From IMG/VR virus record IMGVR_UViG_3300005366_000002, positions 40,106-104,105 of that record: a stretch of 64,000 nucleotides of DNA; one strand, 5' to 3'. The stretch is from a virus. Both the position numbers and the translations under genes were made by a program. Under the pieces are notes generated by a model. It ran no database searches and had not been told where the DNA came from. It saw only the letters and a program-made list of their open reading frames with translations. Positions 41,325 to 50,331 of the stretch are shown one piece after another. Every line of letters begins with the position of its first letter. The stretch's first letter is position 1.

Positions 41325-42854
41325 CTAGAGCTCGAACTTGGTGCCCATACCGGGCCGATCCTTCGCCTTGAAGTAGGCATCCAGCAGCGCCTGGTCCCGC
41401 TCGCCGATGTGCGGCTTGAGCTTGGGCTTCAGCACGTTGAAGAACTCGTTGCGCAGGCAGTTCCGGCGCACGTTCATGTTGTCGAGGAACAGGCGGATGA
41501 CCGGCTGCGGCTTGTCGTCCATGGCGGTCAGCACGCGCATCATCCGCTGCTCCGCGTTCTCCTTGTTCGACGACATGGAGACCTCGTAGAGCATCGAGGC
41601 CCGCGGGATGTTGAGGCCGACGGACAGCTTCTTGGTCGTGCCCACCAGGATCTTCACGCGGTACTGGGTGGCCCTGGCCAGCGTCTCGTCCAGGATCTCC
41701 TTCTTGATCCCACCGTAGTACGGGTACGCGACCTTGCGACCTGCCAGCCGGTTGATCTCGTCGATGCACTTCTGCACCGGCTTGACCTGCGTGAACGGGA
41801 TCATGACGAGGTGACCAGCCTCCATGTCCTTGACGGCCATGCGCGCGATCAGCTTGATCCGGTCCTTGTCGTTCTCCAGCGAGGAGACCATACGTGTCCA
41901 CGGCACGTTGCCCTTGTAGGTCTTCACGTACTTGGTCGCCGTGACCTTGACCACCGGGCGCAGGCGTTCGACGATGACCTCGTGGATGATTCGACCGACG
42001 ACGTGACGGACCAGCACGAACTTGGCATCCTTGCGCGACGGAGTAGCCGACAGGCCGATCATCCAGCGCACGTTGAACTTGGCGAGGATGCCGATGTAGC
42101 GATCAGCGGCACCCATGTGGCATTCGTCGATGAACATGACCTCGAACTCATCGCGCAGTTCATCGAGGATCTTCTGGCCCTTGTCCGAGTAGAACAGGTT
42201 TGGCGTGCAGAGGCAGATGTCGTGGGTCTTGAAGTCCTCGAGGGTCTTGCACAGCTTGATCCGCTTCGGGTCGATGTCCGTCAGCTTGGGCGCCTTCTTC
42301 TTCGGGTTGCCGAGGAAGGTGTCGATGAAGCCGTTGAGCCACTCGCGCTGACCAGCGATGATCAGCGTCTTCCGCGAGAGCCGGCAGATGGTGGCAGTGC
42401 CACTGACGGTCTTGCCGGACCGCGGAGGCGCTTTCATCACGCCCTTCTTCTTGCGGATCATCGTCTCGACGGCCTCTTCCTGGCCTTCGCGGAACGACCC
42501 TGTGAACTTGATCGGCTTGATCGGCTTGCGTGGGCTCTTGTCCCGAAGGTTGATCTCGTAGCCCTTGGCCTCCAGCAGGTGCTCGATCACCGGGTACGAC
42601 CCGACCGGCACCTTCAGGTACTTGTTCTCGCCGACCTTCTGCACCGTGCCCAGCTCGTAGCCGCTCTTGAACGCTGGACAGTTGTCGCAGATGTCGCAGT
42701 GCCGCTCCGCCAGCCACTCACAGCTCTTGCAGGCCTTCTCCTCGTAGAACTTGAAGGTCAGCTTCTCCTTGATCCTGTCGACGGTCGGCCGATCGAGGCT
42801 CTTGATCGGGATGAACACGCCTTCGCGCTTGGTGACGGTGAGTTCCTTGGTCAT
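41325..42854 (-). CDS. SF2 DNA helicase, UvsW-like
   Basis: 509 residues. Motif I APPRSGKT near residue 143-150, DECH near 240, SATP near 269, and a C-terminal lobe with VGTTKKLSVGLNIPRASM and QRMMRVL (motifs V and VI) near 410-450. An N-terminal Cys cluster (CKSCEW, CDICDNC) at about residues 42-59 is likely a zinc site. T4 UvsW-type enzymes unwind branched DNA and R-loops and shift replication to the recombination-dependent mode. It is coupled to its neighbour by ATGA. Confidence 0.85.
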   Translation of the reverse strand: MTKELTVTKREGVFIPIKSLDRPTVDRIKEKLTFKFYEEKACKSCEWLAERHCDICDNCPAFKSGYELGTVQKVGENKYLKVPVGSYPVIEHLLEAKGYEINLRDKSPRKPIKPIKFTGSFREGQEEAVETMIRKKKGVMKAPPRSGKTVSGTATICRLSRKTLIIAGQREWLNGFIDTFLGNPKKKAPKLTDIDPKRIKLCKTLEDFKTHDICLCTPNLFYSDKGQKILDELRDEFEVMFIDECHMGAADRYIGILAKFNVRWMIGLSATPSRKDAKFVLVRHVVGRIIHEVIVERLRPVVKVTATKYVKTYKGNVPWTRMVSSLENDKDRIKLIARMAVKDMEAGHLVMIPFTQVKPVQKCIDEINRLAGRKVAYPYYGGIKKEILDETLARATQYRVKILVGTTKKLSVGLNIPRASMLYEVSMSSNKENAEQRMMRVLTAMDDKPQPVIRLFLDNMNVRRNCLRNEFFNVLKPKLKPHIGERDQALLDAYFKAKDRPGMGTKFEL

Positions 42855-43048
42855 GGGTTCTCGAGTTCTTCGGGGTCAGGGTGATCGTCGTTGGGGTCGA
42901 TGCTGTCGAAGTGGATGACCTCGTTGTCGCGGTCGCGACGCGCCTTGGCAAGCAGCTCGTCCCATGCACGACGGTGGTTGAGCGCATCCGCACGCGCGAG
43001 CTCCAGCACCTCCTCCGACGAGTAGGACTTGGGGAACCGTGCTCGCAT
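42851..43048 (-). CDS. Small acidic hypothetical protein
   Basis: 65 residues from ATG 43048, which follows an AAGG site. A TTG at 43075 would add nine residues and cannot be excluded. The C-terminal half is Asp/Glu/Pro-rich. No family recognised. Its stop overlaps the UvsW-like start. Confidence 0.6.
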   Translation of the reverse strand: MRARFPKSYSSEEVLELARADALNHRRAWDELLAKARRDRDNEVIHFDSIDPNDDHPDPEELENP

Positions 43049-43080
43049 GGTCTCGGCCTTGAGCTGGAGTTCCAAGTCCG

Positions 43081-43383
43081 TCAGCTTGTACTCGCGCTTG
43101 CGCGCCGGTCGTAGGGTTGGACCGCCTCGTCGCCGCTGTAGGTTTGCCCTGCCTTTCCCTCCTGCTTGTCACGCAGCTTCTTCTGCGACCAGTAGTTCAC
43201 TTGCAACGTGAACGTGTAGTTGCCGTACAGCATCGCGTTGGACATCCGCAGCGGCAGGATGAATCCCATGACCTCCAGATACTCCCTGTAGGCCTTGGAC
43301 ACGTAGCGCACCTTGGTCTTGCGTCGCCTGTTGGACTGCGAAGGGTAGGCGAACAGACCCTTCGGCTTGACGACGCGCTTCAC
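43081..43383 (-). CDS. Small basic hypothetical protein, GTG start
   Basis: 100 residues starting at GTG 43383, which overlaps the previous stop (GTGA). Very basic N-terminus (SNRRRKTKVRY), a central beta-type stretch, and a polar tail. The N-terminal part is faintly like RusA resolvases, but their Asp-Asn metal motif is missing, so I leave it unassigned. Confidence 0.6.
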   Translation of the reverse strand: MKRVVKPKGLFAYPSQSNRRRKTKVRYVSKAYREYLEVMGFILPLRMSNAMLYGNYTFTLQVNYWSQKKLRDKQEGKAGQTYSGDEAVQPYDRRASASTS

Positions 43384-43946
43384 AGCACGCGCCCCTTGCC
43401 CTCGCTGAGCAGAGCCACGAGGTCGCCCATGCGCTTGAGGGCGAAGCCGGCCGCGTCGATGTCCTTGATCAGCACGTCGATGTTGGACAGGAGGGTTTCG
43501 CCGTCGGCGATGTACTCGAGCGCCGGCTTGATGCAGCGATCTGCGAACGCCTTCTGCGCGGTGATCTGCCCGTACTCCTCCTTGAGGTCGTCCTTGTACT
43601 TGGTCAGGATGTGCTTGCGCATCGCTGCGATCGCAGAGCGGAGAGTCGACAGCCGCAGGTCCGACTTGACGCGAATCTCGGCCATGCGCGACCGCGCGCT
43701 CATGTCCTTGGAGTTGGCCTCCAGCATGGCCTTCGGGGAGTAGCGCGACTCGCCCACCATGTTGCGACTCGTCCGGCCGGCGTGCAAGCCCTGGATCTCC
43801 TCGGTCATCTCCTCGATGTTGACCATCTTCTTGGCCTTCTCGTAGACGCCGATGAACTGGACGAACACCGGATCCTCGCGGATCTCGCTCATCAGGCTCT
43901 TGGTCCCGCCGGAACCACCGGTCTTCTTGCTTGTCGTTGCCATCAT
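43380..43946 (-). CDS. Helical hypothetical protein (188 aa)
   Basis: Start chosen at ATGATG 43946 after GAAGGAC. The longer frame to 44180 runs over the preceding gene and is rejected. A mainly helical, charged protein (Lys/Glu/Arg) with a Gly/Ser-rich start. No family recognised. Overlaps both neighbours by four bases. Confidence 0.7.
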   Translation of the reverse strand: MMATTSKKTGGSGGTKSLMSEIREDPVFVQFIGVYEKAKKMVNIEEMTEEIQGLHAGRTSRNMVGESRYSPKAMLEANSKDMSARSRMAEIRVKSDLRLSTLRSAIAAMRKHILTKYKDDLKEEYGQITAQKAFADRCIKPALEYIADGETLLSNIDVLIKDIDAAGFALKRMGDLVALLSEGKGRVL

Positions 43947-44314
43947 TGTCCTTCCAGGATCTGTTGCATGTGGTCCGAGACCGCCGTCGAGATCGCCATA
44001 GCTCCACAGCCAGGGAAGTCGAACAACAGGAACTCGTCGCACCGTAGGATCAGTTTCCCCACATCGGCGCGTCCACGTTTGGTCTCCATGAAGGTCGCGA
44101 TGTAGGCGCCTTTCGACTCGACCCGCATGCCTGACAAGAAGAAGTGACCTACCTTCTTGCCATCGCGCAGCAGGTCCCACATCTGGAACATGCAGACCAG
44201 GTTGAACTTGTTGCCCAGCTCGTACTCACCGGGCTCTTGCGGGCTGCTGACGAGTGCATGCCCCTGGCCTAGCCTGTAGAACAGGCCTGTCGTCCATGGG
44301 ATTCGACTCTTCAT
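43943..44314 (-). CDS. Hypothetical protein (123 aa)
   Basis: No family recognised. A compact beta-rich sequence. It lies seven bases after the sliding clamp gene and overlaps the next gene, so it is expressed from the clamp operon. Confidence 0.7.
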   Translation of the reverse strand: MKSRIPWTTGLFYRLGQGHALVSSPQEPGEYELGNKFNLVCMFQMWDLLRDGKKVGHFFLSGMRVESKGAYIATFMETKRGRADVGKLILRCDEFLLFDFPGCGAMAISTAVSDHMQQILEGQ

Positions 44315-44321
44315 CAGTCCC

Positions 44322-45395
44322 TCACTGGTTCAGGGCCACCAGCGCGTAGCCCCCGCTCAGCTTCATCGACAGGAACGCACCGTCGACCACGTTGAGCGTC
44401 AGCTCGTCGGAGGCCTTGGAGATCAGCTCCTGGATGTACTCGAGGTCGACACGGAAGCCCTTGGCCTTCGACGAGCCGCCAGCGATCAGCGACTTGACCT
44501 GACCTTGACCGGTCTTGACCAGCAGCTCGACCTTGTCGCCCTTCGTGCCCTTGCCGGACGAGACCTGGATCTCGGCGCGCTCCTTGCCGATGACGGCACG
44601 CGCGTTGTCCATGAATCCCAGCACGTCCTTCTGGCCGATCGTGAACGTGGTGGCCTTGACCGCCATCGCCTCCTTGATCTTGCCGCGCACGTCTTCGAGC
44701 GACGGGATCTCGTCCGTGTTCGGGATCGAGAGGATGACGTTGGTCAGCTTGTTCCGCACGCGGATGAACGATGGGGCGACCGAGATCTGGAAGTCGGAAG
44801 CGCCGAACACCTCGACGACCGCCTTCAGCGTGTCGATCGGCATGACGCATTCGAAGTCGCCCTTCACGTCCTTGTTGTTGACCCAGCTCATGTGCTGCGT
44901 GTCGTAGCAGCAGACGAAGCCGCCCTTCTCGGACAGCTTGACGCCCACCGGCATCCACGCCGAAAGGATCGCCGTCGGCTTGAGCGTCACTTCCTTGAGC
45001 GCCTTCTTGAGCCAGTTGGCCTGCTCGCCGGTCAGCTTCCAGTCCTTGGTCTCGTCCTTCGGAGCCTCGTCGGCAGGAATCACGTCCAGCGTTGCCAGGT
45101 CTGCCGAGTAGCCGCCGGCCGCGTTGACGGTCAGCGTGCCTTCCTTGTAGGTCAGCGTGACCTCCTTGCGGGCCTTCGTCGCGTCACGCAGGCTCTGCAT
45201 GAGAATCGCGAACTCGCCGTCGCCCTTGACTTCGCAGGGCACGACGACCGTCGCGCGCGACAGGTCAGCGACCGAGTGGACGGTCAGACGGCCCTTGTTG
45301 GAACGGAAGGTCACTTCGCCTTCGAGCGGCGGAGCAGTCTTGGAGATCACGTCCAGCGCATTCTGGACCGCGTCGGTGTCTACTTGGATTTTCAT
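44322..45395 (-). CDS. Sliding clamp (DnaN/beta-type processivity factor)
   Basis: 357 residues, near the three-domain bacterial beta-clamp length and far longer than T4 gp45 (about 228). The start MKIQVDTDAVQNALDVISK, repeated strand-helix patterns in three sections and the end GGYALVALNQ agree with a DnaN-like ring. It would tether the phage polymerase and be loaded by the clamp loader at 54004. A TAAATA-class promoter and two hairpins lie upstream. Confidence 0.8.
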   Translation of the reverse strand: MKIQVDTDAVQNALDVISKTAPPLEGEVTFRSNKGRLTVHSVADLSRATVVVPCEVKGDGEFAILMQSLRDATKARKEVTLTYKEGTLTVNAAGGYSADLATLDVIPADEAPKDETKDWKLTGEQANWLKKALKEVTLKPTAILSAWMPVGVKLSEKGGFVCCYDTQHMSWVNNKDVKGDFECVMPIDTLKAVVEVFGASDFQISVAPSFIRVRNKLTNVILSIPNTDEIPSLEDVRGKIKEAMAVKATTFTIGQKDVLGFMDNARAVIGKERAEIQVSSGKGTKGDKVELLVKTGQGQVKSLIAGGSSKAKGFRVDLEYIQELISKASDELTLNVVDGAFLSMKLSGGYALVALNQ

Positions 45396-45430
45396 GGTCT
45401 AACGTGTGATGAGGTTGTTGAGGCGCCTAA

Positions 45431-45448
45431 CGACTCTATTTACAGTTC
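45431..45448 (-). promoter_or_regulatory. Putative promoter of the TAAATA class (clamp operon)
   Basis: On the minus strand GAACTGTAAATAGAGTCG, about 36 bases before the clamp start and downstream of two terminators. Confidence 0.6.
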
Positions 45449-45458
45449 CAGAACAAAG

Positions 45459-45491
45459 AAGGCCCCGGCAAGACAAGCTCACCAGGGCCTT
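45459..45491 (-). terminator. Terminator of the 45526 gene
   Basis: On the minus strand AAGGCCCTGG pairs with CCGGGGCCTT (one G-T pair) and is followed by CTTTGTT. It stands just before the clamp promoter. Confidence 0.7.
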
Positions 45492-45495
45492 GAAA

Positions 45496-45513
45496 CCCAG
45501 GCCGAGACCTGGG
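45496..45513 (-). terminator. Second hairpin after the 45526 gene
   Basis: CCCAGG/CCTGGG, 6-bp stem with a 6-base loop, right after the stop. Together with the next hairpin it forms a tandem terminator. Confidence 0.5.
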
Positions 45514-45525
45514 GTCGTTGGGTTC

Positions 45526-46320
45526 TTACGCGACGGTCAGGTTCAGCGTGACCGCCGTGACCTGGCCCAGCACGTCGTACACGTTGAACGTGAACGCGTA
45601 GGCGCCAGGGATGAGGTCGGCCAGCTTCATGATCCGGATCGAGTCGTAGACGACACCGTTGACGGTCGCTTGCGGCTTGCCGATCACGGACGCGACCATC
45701 GGGGGCACCGTCGCCGGCGCGATCGGCGCGGGGTTCGACGTCACGACGATGCGCAGCGGAGCCGCCGTGCCGGTCGTCGCAGCGAACAGCGTGATCCAGT
45801 TGAAGTCGAAGAACTCGCAGTCGCCGAGCAGCGACTCGTACTCGACGGAGGCTTGCCAGGTGATCGCGGCAGGAGTGGTCACGCCAGGTGCTCCCGGGTT
45901 GGTCGCAGGCGCGACGGTCAGGTTCATGCGGGTGCTCATGGCCGTCAGGAGCGTACCGAGGCCGAAGTTCAGGACCCACGTCTCCGCCGGCATCTGGTAC
46001 CAGCGGAAGTAGCCTTGGTCAGCCGGCACCAGCGATGACGAAGCCCAGGGCTTGTAGTTGGAAGCCTTGCCTTGGCCGCCCACCGGGAACAGGGCAGCCA
46101 TGTACTGGCCCACGCCGTTGCCGCTGTCGGTCGTGACCGTCGTGATCGGCAGCGTGATGTGACCGGCCGACGAGCTGTCCGGGACGTTGTAGGTCGTCTC
46201 CGTGCCGTCGAAGGTGTGCGCCGTGATCGGGAACCAGCCGTGGACACGACCGTCCCTGGTCAGCACCGGCAGGAGCGTCTGCGAGATCGAAGCCTTGAGA
46301 GGCTGGCCATACTTGTTCAT
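45526..46320 (-). CDS. Virion-like protein with Ig-type C-terminus, in the replication block
   Basis: 264 residues, rich in Thr, Val, Ala, Pro and Gly with beta patterns. The C-terminus (PGAYAFTFNVYDVLGQ, then AVTLNLTVA) looks like an Ig-like strand pair. Such composition suits a structural or surface protein rather than a replication enzyme. Its codons are strongly GC-polarised, and two hairpins end the transcript, suggesting strong expression. No family recognised. Confidence 0.6.
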   Translation of the reverse strand: MNKYGQPLKASISQTLLPVLTRDGRVHGWFPITAHTFDGTETTYNVPDSSSAGHITLPITTVTTDSGNGVGQYMAALFPVGGQGKASNYKPWASSSLVPADQGYFRWYQMPAETWVLNFGLGTLLTAMSTRMNLTVAPATNPGAPGVTTPAAITWQASVEYESLLGDCEFFDFNWITLFAATTGTAAPLRIVVTSNPAPIAPATVPPMVASVIGKPQATVNGVVYDSIRIMKLADLIPGAYAFTFNVYDVLGQVTAVTLNLTVA

Positions 46321-46358
46321 CTTGCTTCCTTGGGTTGAACTGAACTGAATTGAAAGGG

Positions 46359-46730
46359 TCAGGGGCTGGTGGTGACTTGGATGTACTGGAGGTCAGTGCC
46401 TGCACAGCTGATGCCGCACACGCACTGGCCGTTGTTCGGATCCACGATGGTCTCGACGTCAGTACCGACGACCGCGGCCGACGTGACTCCGATGACCTTG
46501 CAGAGGAACCTGTTGTTCCACGTGGCGCTGATCTGGTTCACGTCGTTCGACTCCGGGTAGAGGTCTCCCGGGATGTCACCCGTCACGTTCTGCACGGTCA
46601 CCAGCATCACGTAATCCGCGTCCTGCGGGCGCACGAACTGATTGCCGTCGAAGACCAGCACGTCGCTGCTGCCGAGCCCGAGATAGACTTTCTGGCCCAG
46701 GTACCAGGCTTCGATGACCGGTTGGCTCAT
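46359..46730 (-). CDS. Hypothetical beta-rich protein (123 aa)
   Basis: No family recognised. Beta-rich, with a CVCGISC cysteine cluster near residue 103-109. It lies 38 bases before the virion-like gene and overlaps the upstream gene (ATGA). Confidence 0.65.
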   Translation of the reverse strand: MSQPVIEAWYLGQKVYLGLGSSDVLVFDGNQFVRPQDADYVMLVTVQNVTGDIPGDLYPESNDVNQISATWNNRFLCKVIGVTSAAVVGTDVETIVDPNNGQCVCGISCAGTDLQYIQVTTSP

Positions 46731-47434
46731 GACTTGTCCTTCTTCGCCTTGCCTTTCCCTGCCGAGCTTAGGTACATGATGTCGAAGGACGGAACGCCGG
46801 TCATGGACTGGATCGTCTCGGCATCATGTGTGGCCAGCATGGCAACCGCAGCCTTCAGTTCGTCTCCCATCAGCACGACCTCCTTCAGCTTCTCCAGCCG
46901 CAGGTTGGTGTTGAGAAACGACATCATGGCACGCCTGCTTGTCTTCGAGTTGAAGTAGGCCAGGGTGAACGCAACCGCCTCCTTGCGGAGCGAATACGGT
47001 TGGATTCGCAGGAGCTCAGTCTGGATCTTGTTGAGCAGCGAGGGCTTGGCGATCGTGTTGATGTAGTCCACGGGCGTCAGCTTGCTGACCTTCACGGCCG
47101 TCAACTGCGCACTCATCAGCGCGATCTTCAGGGCCTCGTGAAGGCCTGCAGACGCTGAGAACGGCAACGACGGAATGTTGGTCACGCTGAGCGCACCGTA
47201 GGATGCGACGATAAAATTGACCGCATGCGGCTTCACCGTCTTCAGCGTGTGAGTCACGTGCACCTGCCTCGGTTGAGGCTGACCCATGTCGATGGTCCGT
47301 GTCGGCTTGGTCTTGTCCCGCGGATCCAGCGTGTGGGTCACGCGCAAGGAGGCCAGTGCGTCGCTGATATCCCACTCGGAGTACGCCGAGCTGCTCCAGA
47401 TCGCGATCTTGGTTGTCTTCAGGTTGGGTTTCAT
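46727..47434 (-). CDS. Hypothetical protein (235 aa)
   Basis: No family recognised. A basic, helical C-terminal half ending in a Lys-rich tail (GKGKAKKDK). Coupled by ATGA to the Rad50-like gene upstream and to the gene downstream. It stands where T4-like phages may encode a recombination partner, but I see no nuclease motif. Confidence 0.7.
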   Translation of the reverse strand: MKPNLKTTKIAIWSSSAYSEWDISDALASLRVTHTLDPRDKTKPTRTIDMGQPQPRQVHVTHTLKTVKPHAVNFIVASYGALSVTNIPSLPFSASAGLHEALKIALMSAQLTAVKVSKLTPVDYINTIAKPSLLNKIQTELLRIQPYSLRKEAVAFTLAYFNSKTSRRAMMSFLNTNLRLEKLKEVVLMGDELKAAVAMLATHDAETIQSMTGVPSFDIMYLSSAGKGKAKKDKS

Positions 47435-49593
47435 AGAGCGCTCGGGTGCCCCTTCTTGATTTGAGCGCCACCTGCATCACGGAAGACCGTGTACTCGGCA
47501 GCGCCTTGGTAGCGTTCGTAGTCCTTCGGGGTCAGGACCAGGATCGACGGAATGAGGACCAGCATGTGCGGCAGCAGCGCGTGGAACCGTTCGATCATGC
47601 CCTGCCCGAAGTTGGCGCACGGCTCGTCGAGGATCAGCAGCGACAGCCGCTTCTTCGTGGGTACGAACATGAGCAGCGAGAACACGAGCATCAGCGTGAA
47701 CAGCTTCGACTCGGCACCGCTGAGGGTCCGCACGTCCGTCGGCGGCCTGTTGCCACGATGCACCAGCAGACGGATCTCCGTGTCCCACACGAACTCGAAG
47801 CGGAAGTCGTTGAACACGATGGCGCTCATCTTGTTGATCGTTGCCATCATCTTCTCGCTGATCGCCTCGACTGCCATCTTCTTCATGGCCTTGTCGTCGT
47901 AGGCCTCGAGTGCGAACAACAGGGCTTCTTCGTCCGCCAGCTCAGCAGAGAACTCCTGGAGCCGCTTGCGCATCGTCGAGGCTCTGGCCTTCACCGTGTT
48001 GTGGACCTCGAGCTTGGTCTTGGCCTTGCTCATCTTGTCCTGTGCGGCTTCCAGCTTGTCTGCGTCGAACTTGATGGCCCGCTGCTCGTCAGTGAGAGCA
48101 CGAAGGTCCTTGATGGTCTGGAGGTTCTGCAGGCCCCACTCGAAGACGCCTAGCACCCGGTTCAGAGCTACCACGTCTTCGGGCTTCTCCGGTTTCTCGA
48201 CCGGTTCAGGCTTGGCAATCCGCTGCCGCTTCTTGTACAGCGCGTGGTCTTCGCGGTACTTGTTCTGGATGCGCTCGGCGCGCTCACGCGCCTCAGCCTT
48301 GGGACCGTAGTCCTCCATCTCCTTGTCGTACTTGGCCTTCAGCTCGACGTAGCGATCCCACTGTTGCCACTCCATCTCCAGGAGCTCAAGCTGGGTCTTC
48401 AACTCGTCGATCTTGTCCGGGTCGTGGGCCTTCACAGGCTGACCACACTCGCCGCAGACACCACCCTTGAACTTGCGCGAGTGGTTGACCATCTGGTCGA
48501 GCCGGACTTCCATCTTCGCCATCTCGGCGCGCGACACGTCCGGCTTCTGTGCGCTCTGACGCATCTGCTTGAGCGCAGGCTTGTACAGCAGGTCTGGGCT
48601 GACCAGCTTCTCGTACAGCTTGAGCTCCGTCGTGGCCTCGACGAACTTGGCACTCCTGCGAGCCAGCTCATCGAGGTCAAGTGTCATGTCGAGGTCAGCC
48701 GTGGCCTCCTGGTACTGGACCAAAGCAGCCTTGTAGATCTTCCACTCGTCCATCGACTCGCTGAGGCGCCGTGCCCTGCGGATGCGCTTGCGCACCTGGT
48801 CCACAACGTCCTCGTCCAGGGAGTCGATGTCGCACGCCGCCTCCAGCTCCTCGAGTTGGTTCTTGGAGAACCGCTCGAAGTCGAGCAGCGACTTGATCCG
48901 CTGTGCCTCGTCACCACGCGACCGCAGGGCCTTCAGCCTGTCCTCGAGCTGCTCGACCTGTGCTTCCAGTTCGATGCGCTGGTCCTTGGTCAGCATGTCG
49001 GCCTTGACGGCCCTGAACGTAGTGTCGAGCTCCGAGAAGCGCGCACGGATCTTCTTCAGCTCGTTGGAGTGGGCACTCAGCACCTTCTTCTCGGCATCCA
49101 GTCGGTCGAGCTGGAAGAACGACGTGAAGAACGCCTTGCGTTCGAGGGTGGAACCGCGCACGAGCTTGTGCGGCACGTTCGCGTCGAGGTGGCCGTAGGT
49201 GCGGTACTCGTCTTCGCTGACCGTCCAGAACTTCGGGATCAGCTCCTTGGTCATCGACGGCGTGCGGCCTTTGCGCTCCTCGCCGTCCACGTAGATCTTG
49301 AACCGCTCCGAGCGACCGACGTGCGACTGCTGGATCTGAACCTTCTTGCCCTCGCGCTCGAACTCGATGAAGCGCACGCCGGTCTTGGCCTTGTCCTTCT
49401 TGGTGCCGACGATGGGCGTGTCGTAAAAGATGCCGGCCACGGTGGAACCCAGCAGCGACTTGCCTGCCGCGTTGCCGGTCCCACCCATCAGCATGTTCTT
49501 CCCGTACACGTAGGTCACGCCGGGTCCGATCTTCAAGACGGACTTCTTGAAGTCGGCGATCCCGGACAGACCAATGGCGCGGATGATGTTCAT
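47431..49593 (-). CDS. Rad50/SbcC-like recombination ATPase (gp46-type)
   Basis: 720 residues. Walker A GGTGNAAGKS near residues 37-46, long coiled coil from about 165 to 600 with a CGECG zinc-hook-type motif near 380, ABC signature LSGAESKLF near 623, Walker B LSLLILDEP near 650. This is the layout of Rad50/T4 gp46, the ATPase of the end-resection nuclease needed for recombination-dependent replication. Only one CxxC is needed per chain because two chains join at the hook. Its nuclease partner (Mre11/gp47) is not in the window. Confidence 0.9.
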   Translation of the reverse strand: MNIIRAIGLSGIADFKKSVLKIGPGVTYVYGKNMLMGGTGNAAGKSLLGSTVAGIFYDTPIVGTKKDKAKTGVRFIEFEREGKKVQIQQSHVGRSERFKIYVDGEERKGRTPSMTKELIPKFWTVSEDEYRTYGHLDANVPHKLVRGSTLERKAFFTSFFQLDRLDAEKKVLSAHSNELKKIRARFSELDTTFRAVKADMLTKDQRIELEAQVEQLEDRLKALRSRGDEAQRIKSLLDFERFSKNQLEELEAACDIDSLDEDVVDQVRKRIRRARRLSESMDEWKIYKAALVQYQEATADLDMTLDLDELARRSAKFVEATTELKLYEKLVSPDLLYKPALKQMRQSAQKPDVSRAEMAKMEVRLDQMVNHSRKFKGGVCGECGQPVKAHDPDKIDELKTQLELLEMEWQQWDRYVELKAKYDKEMEDYGPKAEARERAERIQNKYREDHALYKKRQRIAKPEPVEKPEKPEDVVALNRVLGVFEWGLQNLQTIKDLRALTDEQRAIKFDADKLEAAQDKMSKAKTKLEVHNTVKARASTMRKRLQEFSAELADEEALLFALEAYDDKAMKKMAVEAISEKMMATINKMSAIVFNDFRFEFVWDTEIRLLVHRGNRPPTDVRTLSGAESKLFTLMLVFSLLMFVPTKKRLSLLILDEPCANFGQGMIERFHALLPHMLVLIPSILVLTPKDYERYQGAAEYTVFRDAGGAQIKKGHPSAL

Positions 49594-50330
49594 GGTTTCT
49601 TCTGGCGATCAGCGCCCTTGGATTCGAGGAACTTGACGAGAGGCGTGTAGAGCTCCGGGAAGGTCCCGGTGTTGGGCAGCACCTTGTCGTAGTCGTTCCA
49701 GAGGACGTGCTGCCATTCCGACTCGTGGACCTGGAGGTCGAACGGGACAGCGTGCATGCAGTCGGCACCATAGGCCAGCATGGTCAGCTGGTGCTTCCGG
49801 TCCATCAGGTCCCACTCCTGCGGAGCTTCTCGTCCGGAGAGCTGGAGCATGTGCTCCATGGACTTGTAGAACGGCTTGAGCCACGGTGGGTCCTTGCGGT
49901 GGACACCGAGGATCAGGCCGCCCATGCGGCGCACCGACGCCAGCTCGTTGAAGAAGCGCGTGTCGGTGATGACGACGGCACCGCCGAAGTTCTTGATGCG
50001 ACGTTCCAGCGACAGCACCCAGATGTCCGGGTGGAAATGGTGACGCATGGTCTCCGTCGCGTAGTTGACCATGACCCAGCGCGGCGTGATCGGCACACCG
50101 ATCGCGAGCCGGTCGGTCCACCATTGGTCCGCCGTGGACCTGAAGGTCCTGGACTCCTCGGTGAGGCCGTCAAGGAGCTCACGGTCCCACCCGAAGATGG
50201 CGGCCACGCTGTCCTTGACGGCACCAGCCCAGCTCATGCGCGTGTAGCCGTGATACTTCACGAGGAAGTCGCCGACCGTGTCCTTGCCTGCTCCGATGAC
50301 ACCAGAGACGCTGACGATTTGCTGCTTCAT
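49590..50330 (-). CDS. Deoxynucleoside monophosphate kinase (gp1-like)
   Basis: 246 residues from ATG 50330. The P-loop GVIGAGKDT at about residues 9-17 is of the type seen in T4 gp1 and related phage dNMP kinases, followed by a lid-like Arg-rich region and VVITDTRFFNELASVRR near 122-138. It would phosphorylate dNMPs, complementing the ribonucleotide reductase. The stop overlaps the Rad50-like start. Confidence 0.82.
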   Translation of the reverse strand: MKQQIVSVSGVIGAGKDTVGDFLVKYHGYTRMSWAGAVKDSVAAIFGWDRELLDGLTEESRTFRSTADQWWTDRLAIGVPITPRWVMVNYATETMRHHFHPDIWVLSLERRIKNFGGAVVITDTRFFNELASVRRMGGLILGVHRKDPPWLKPFYKSMEHMLQLSGREAPQEWDLMDRKHQLTMLAYGADCMHAVPFDLQVHESEWQHVLWNDYDKVLPNTGTFPELYTPLVKFLESKGADRQKKP

Positions 50331-50331
50331 G

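Noticed and set aside
38579-42884. Long plus-strand frames (426 and 491 codons) opposite the two helicase genes
   Set aside because: Antisense shadows of genes with intact helicase motifs on the minus strand.
43081-43383. RusA-type resolvase assignment
   Set aside because: The N-terminal pattern is suggestive, but the conserved Asp-Asn...Lys...Asp motif is not present in this or the next gene.
47208-47220. A CAATTTTATC copy on the minus strand
   Set aside because: It lies deep within the 46727-47434 coding sequence (Asn-Phe-Ile codons) and has no gene start nearby; probably chance.
48244-49650. A 468-codon plus-strand frame opposite the Rad50-like gene
   Set aside because: Shadow of the coiled-coil gene; Leu/Val/His-rich with no motif or ribosome site.
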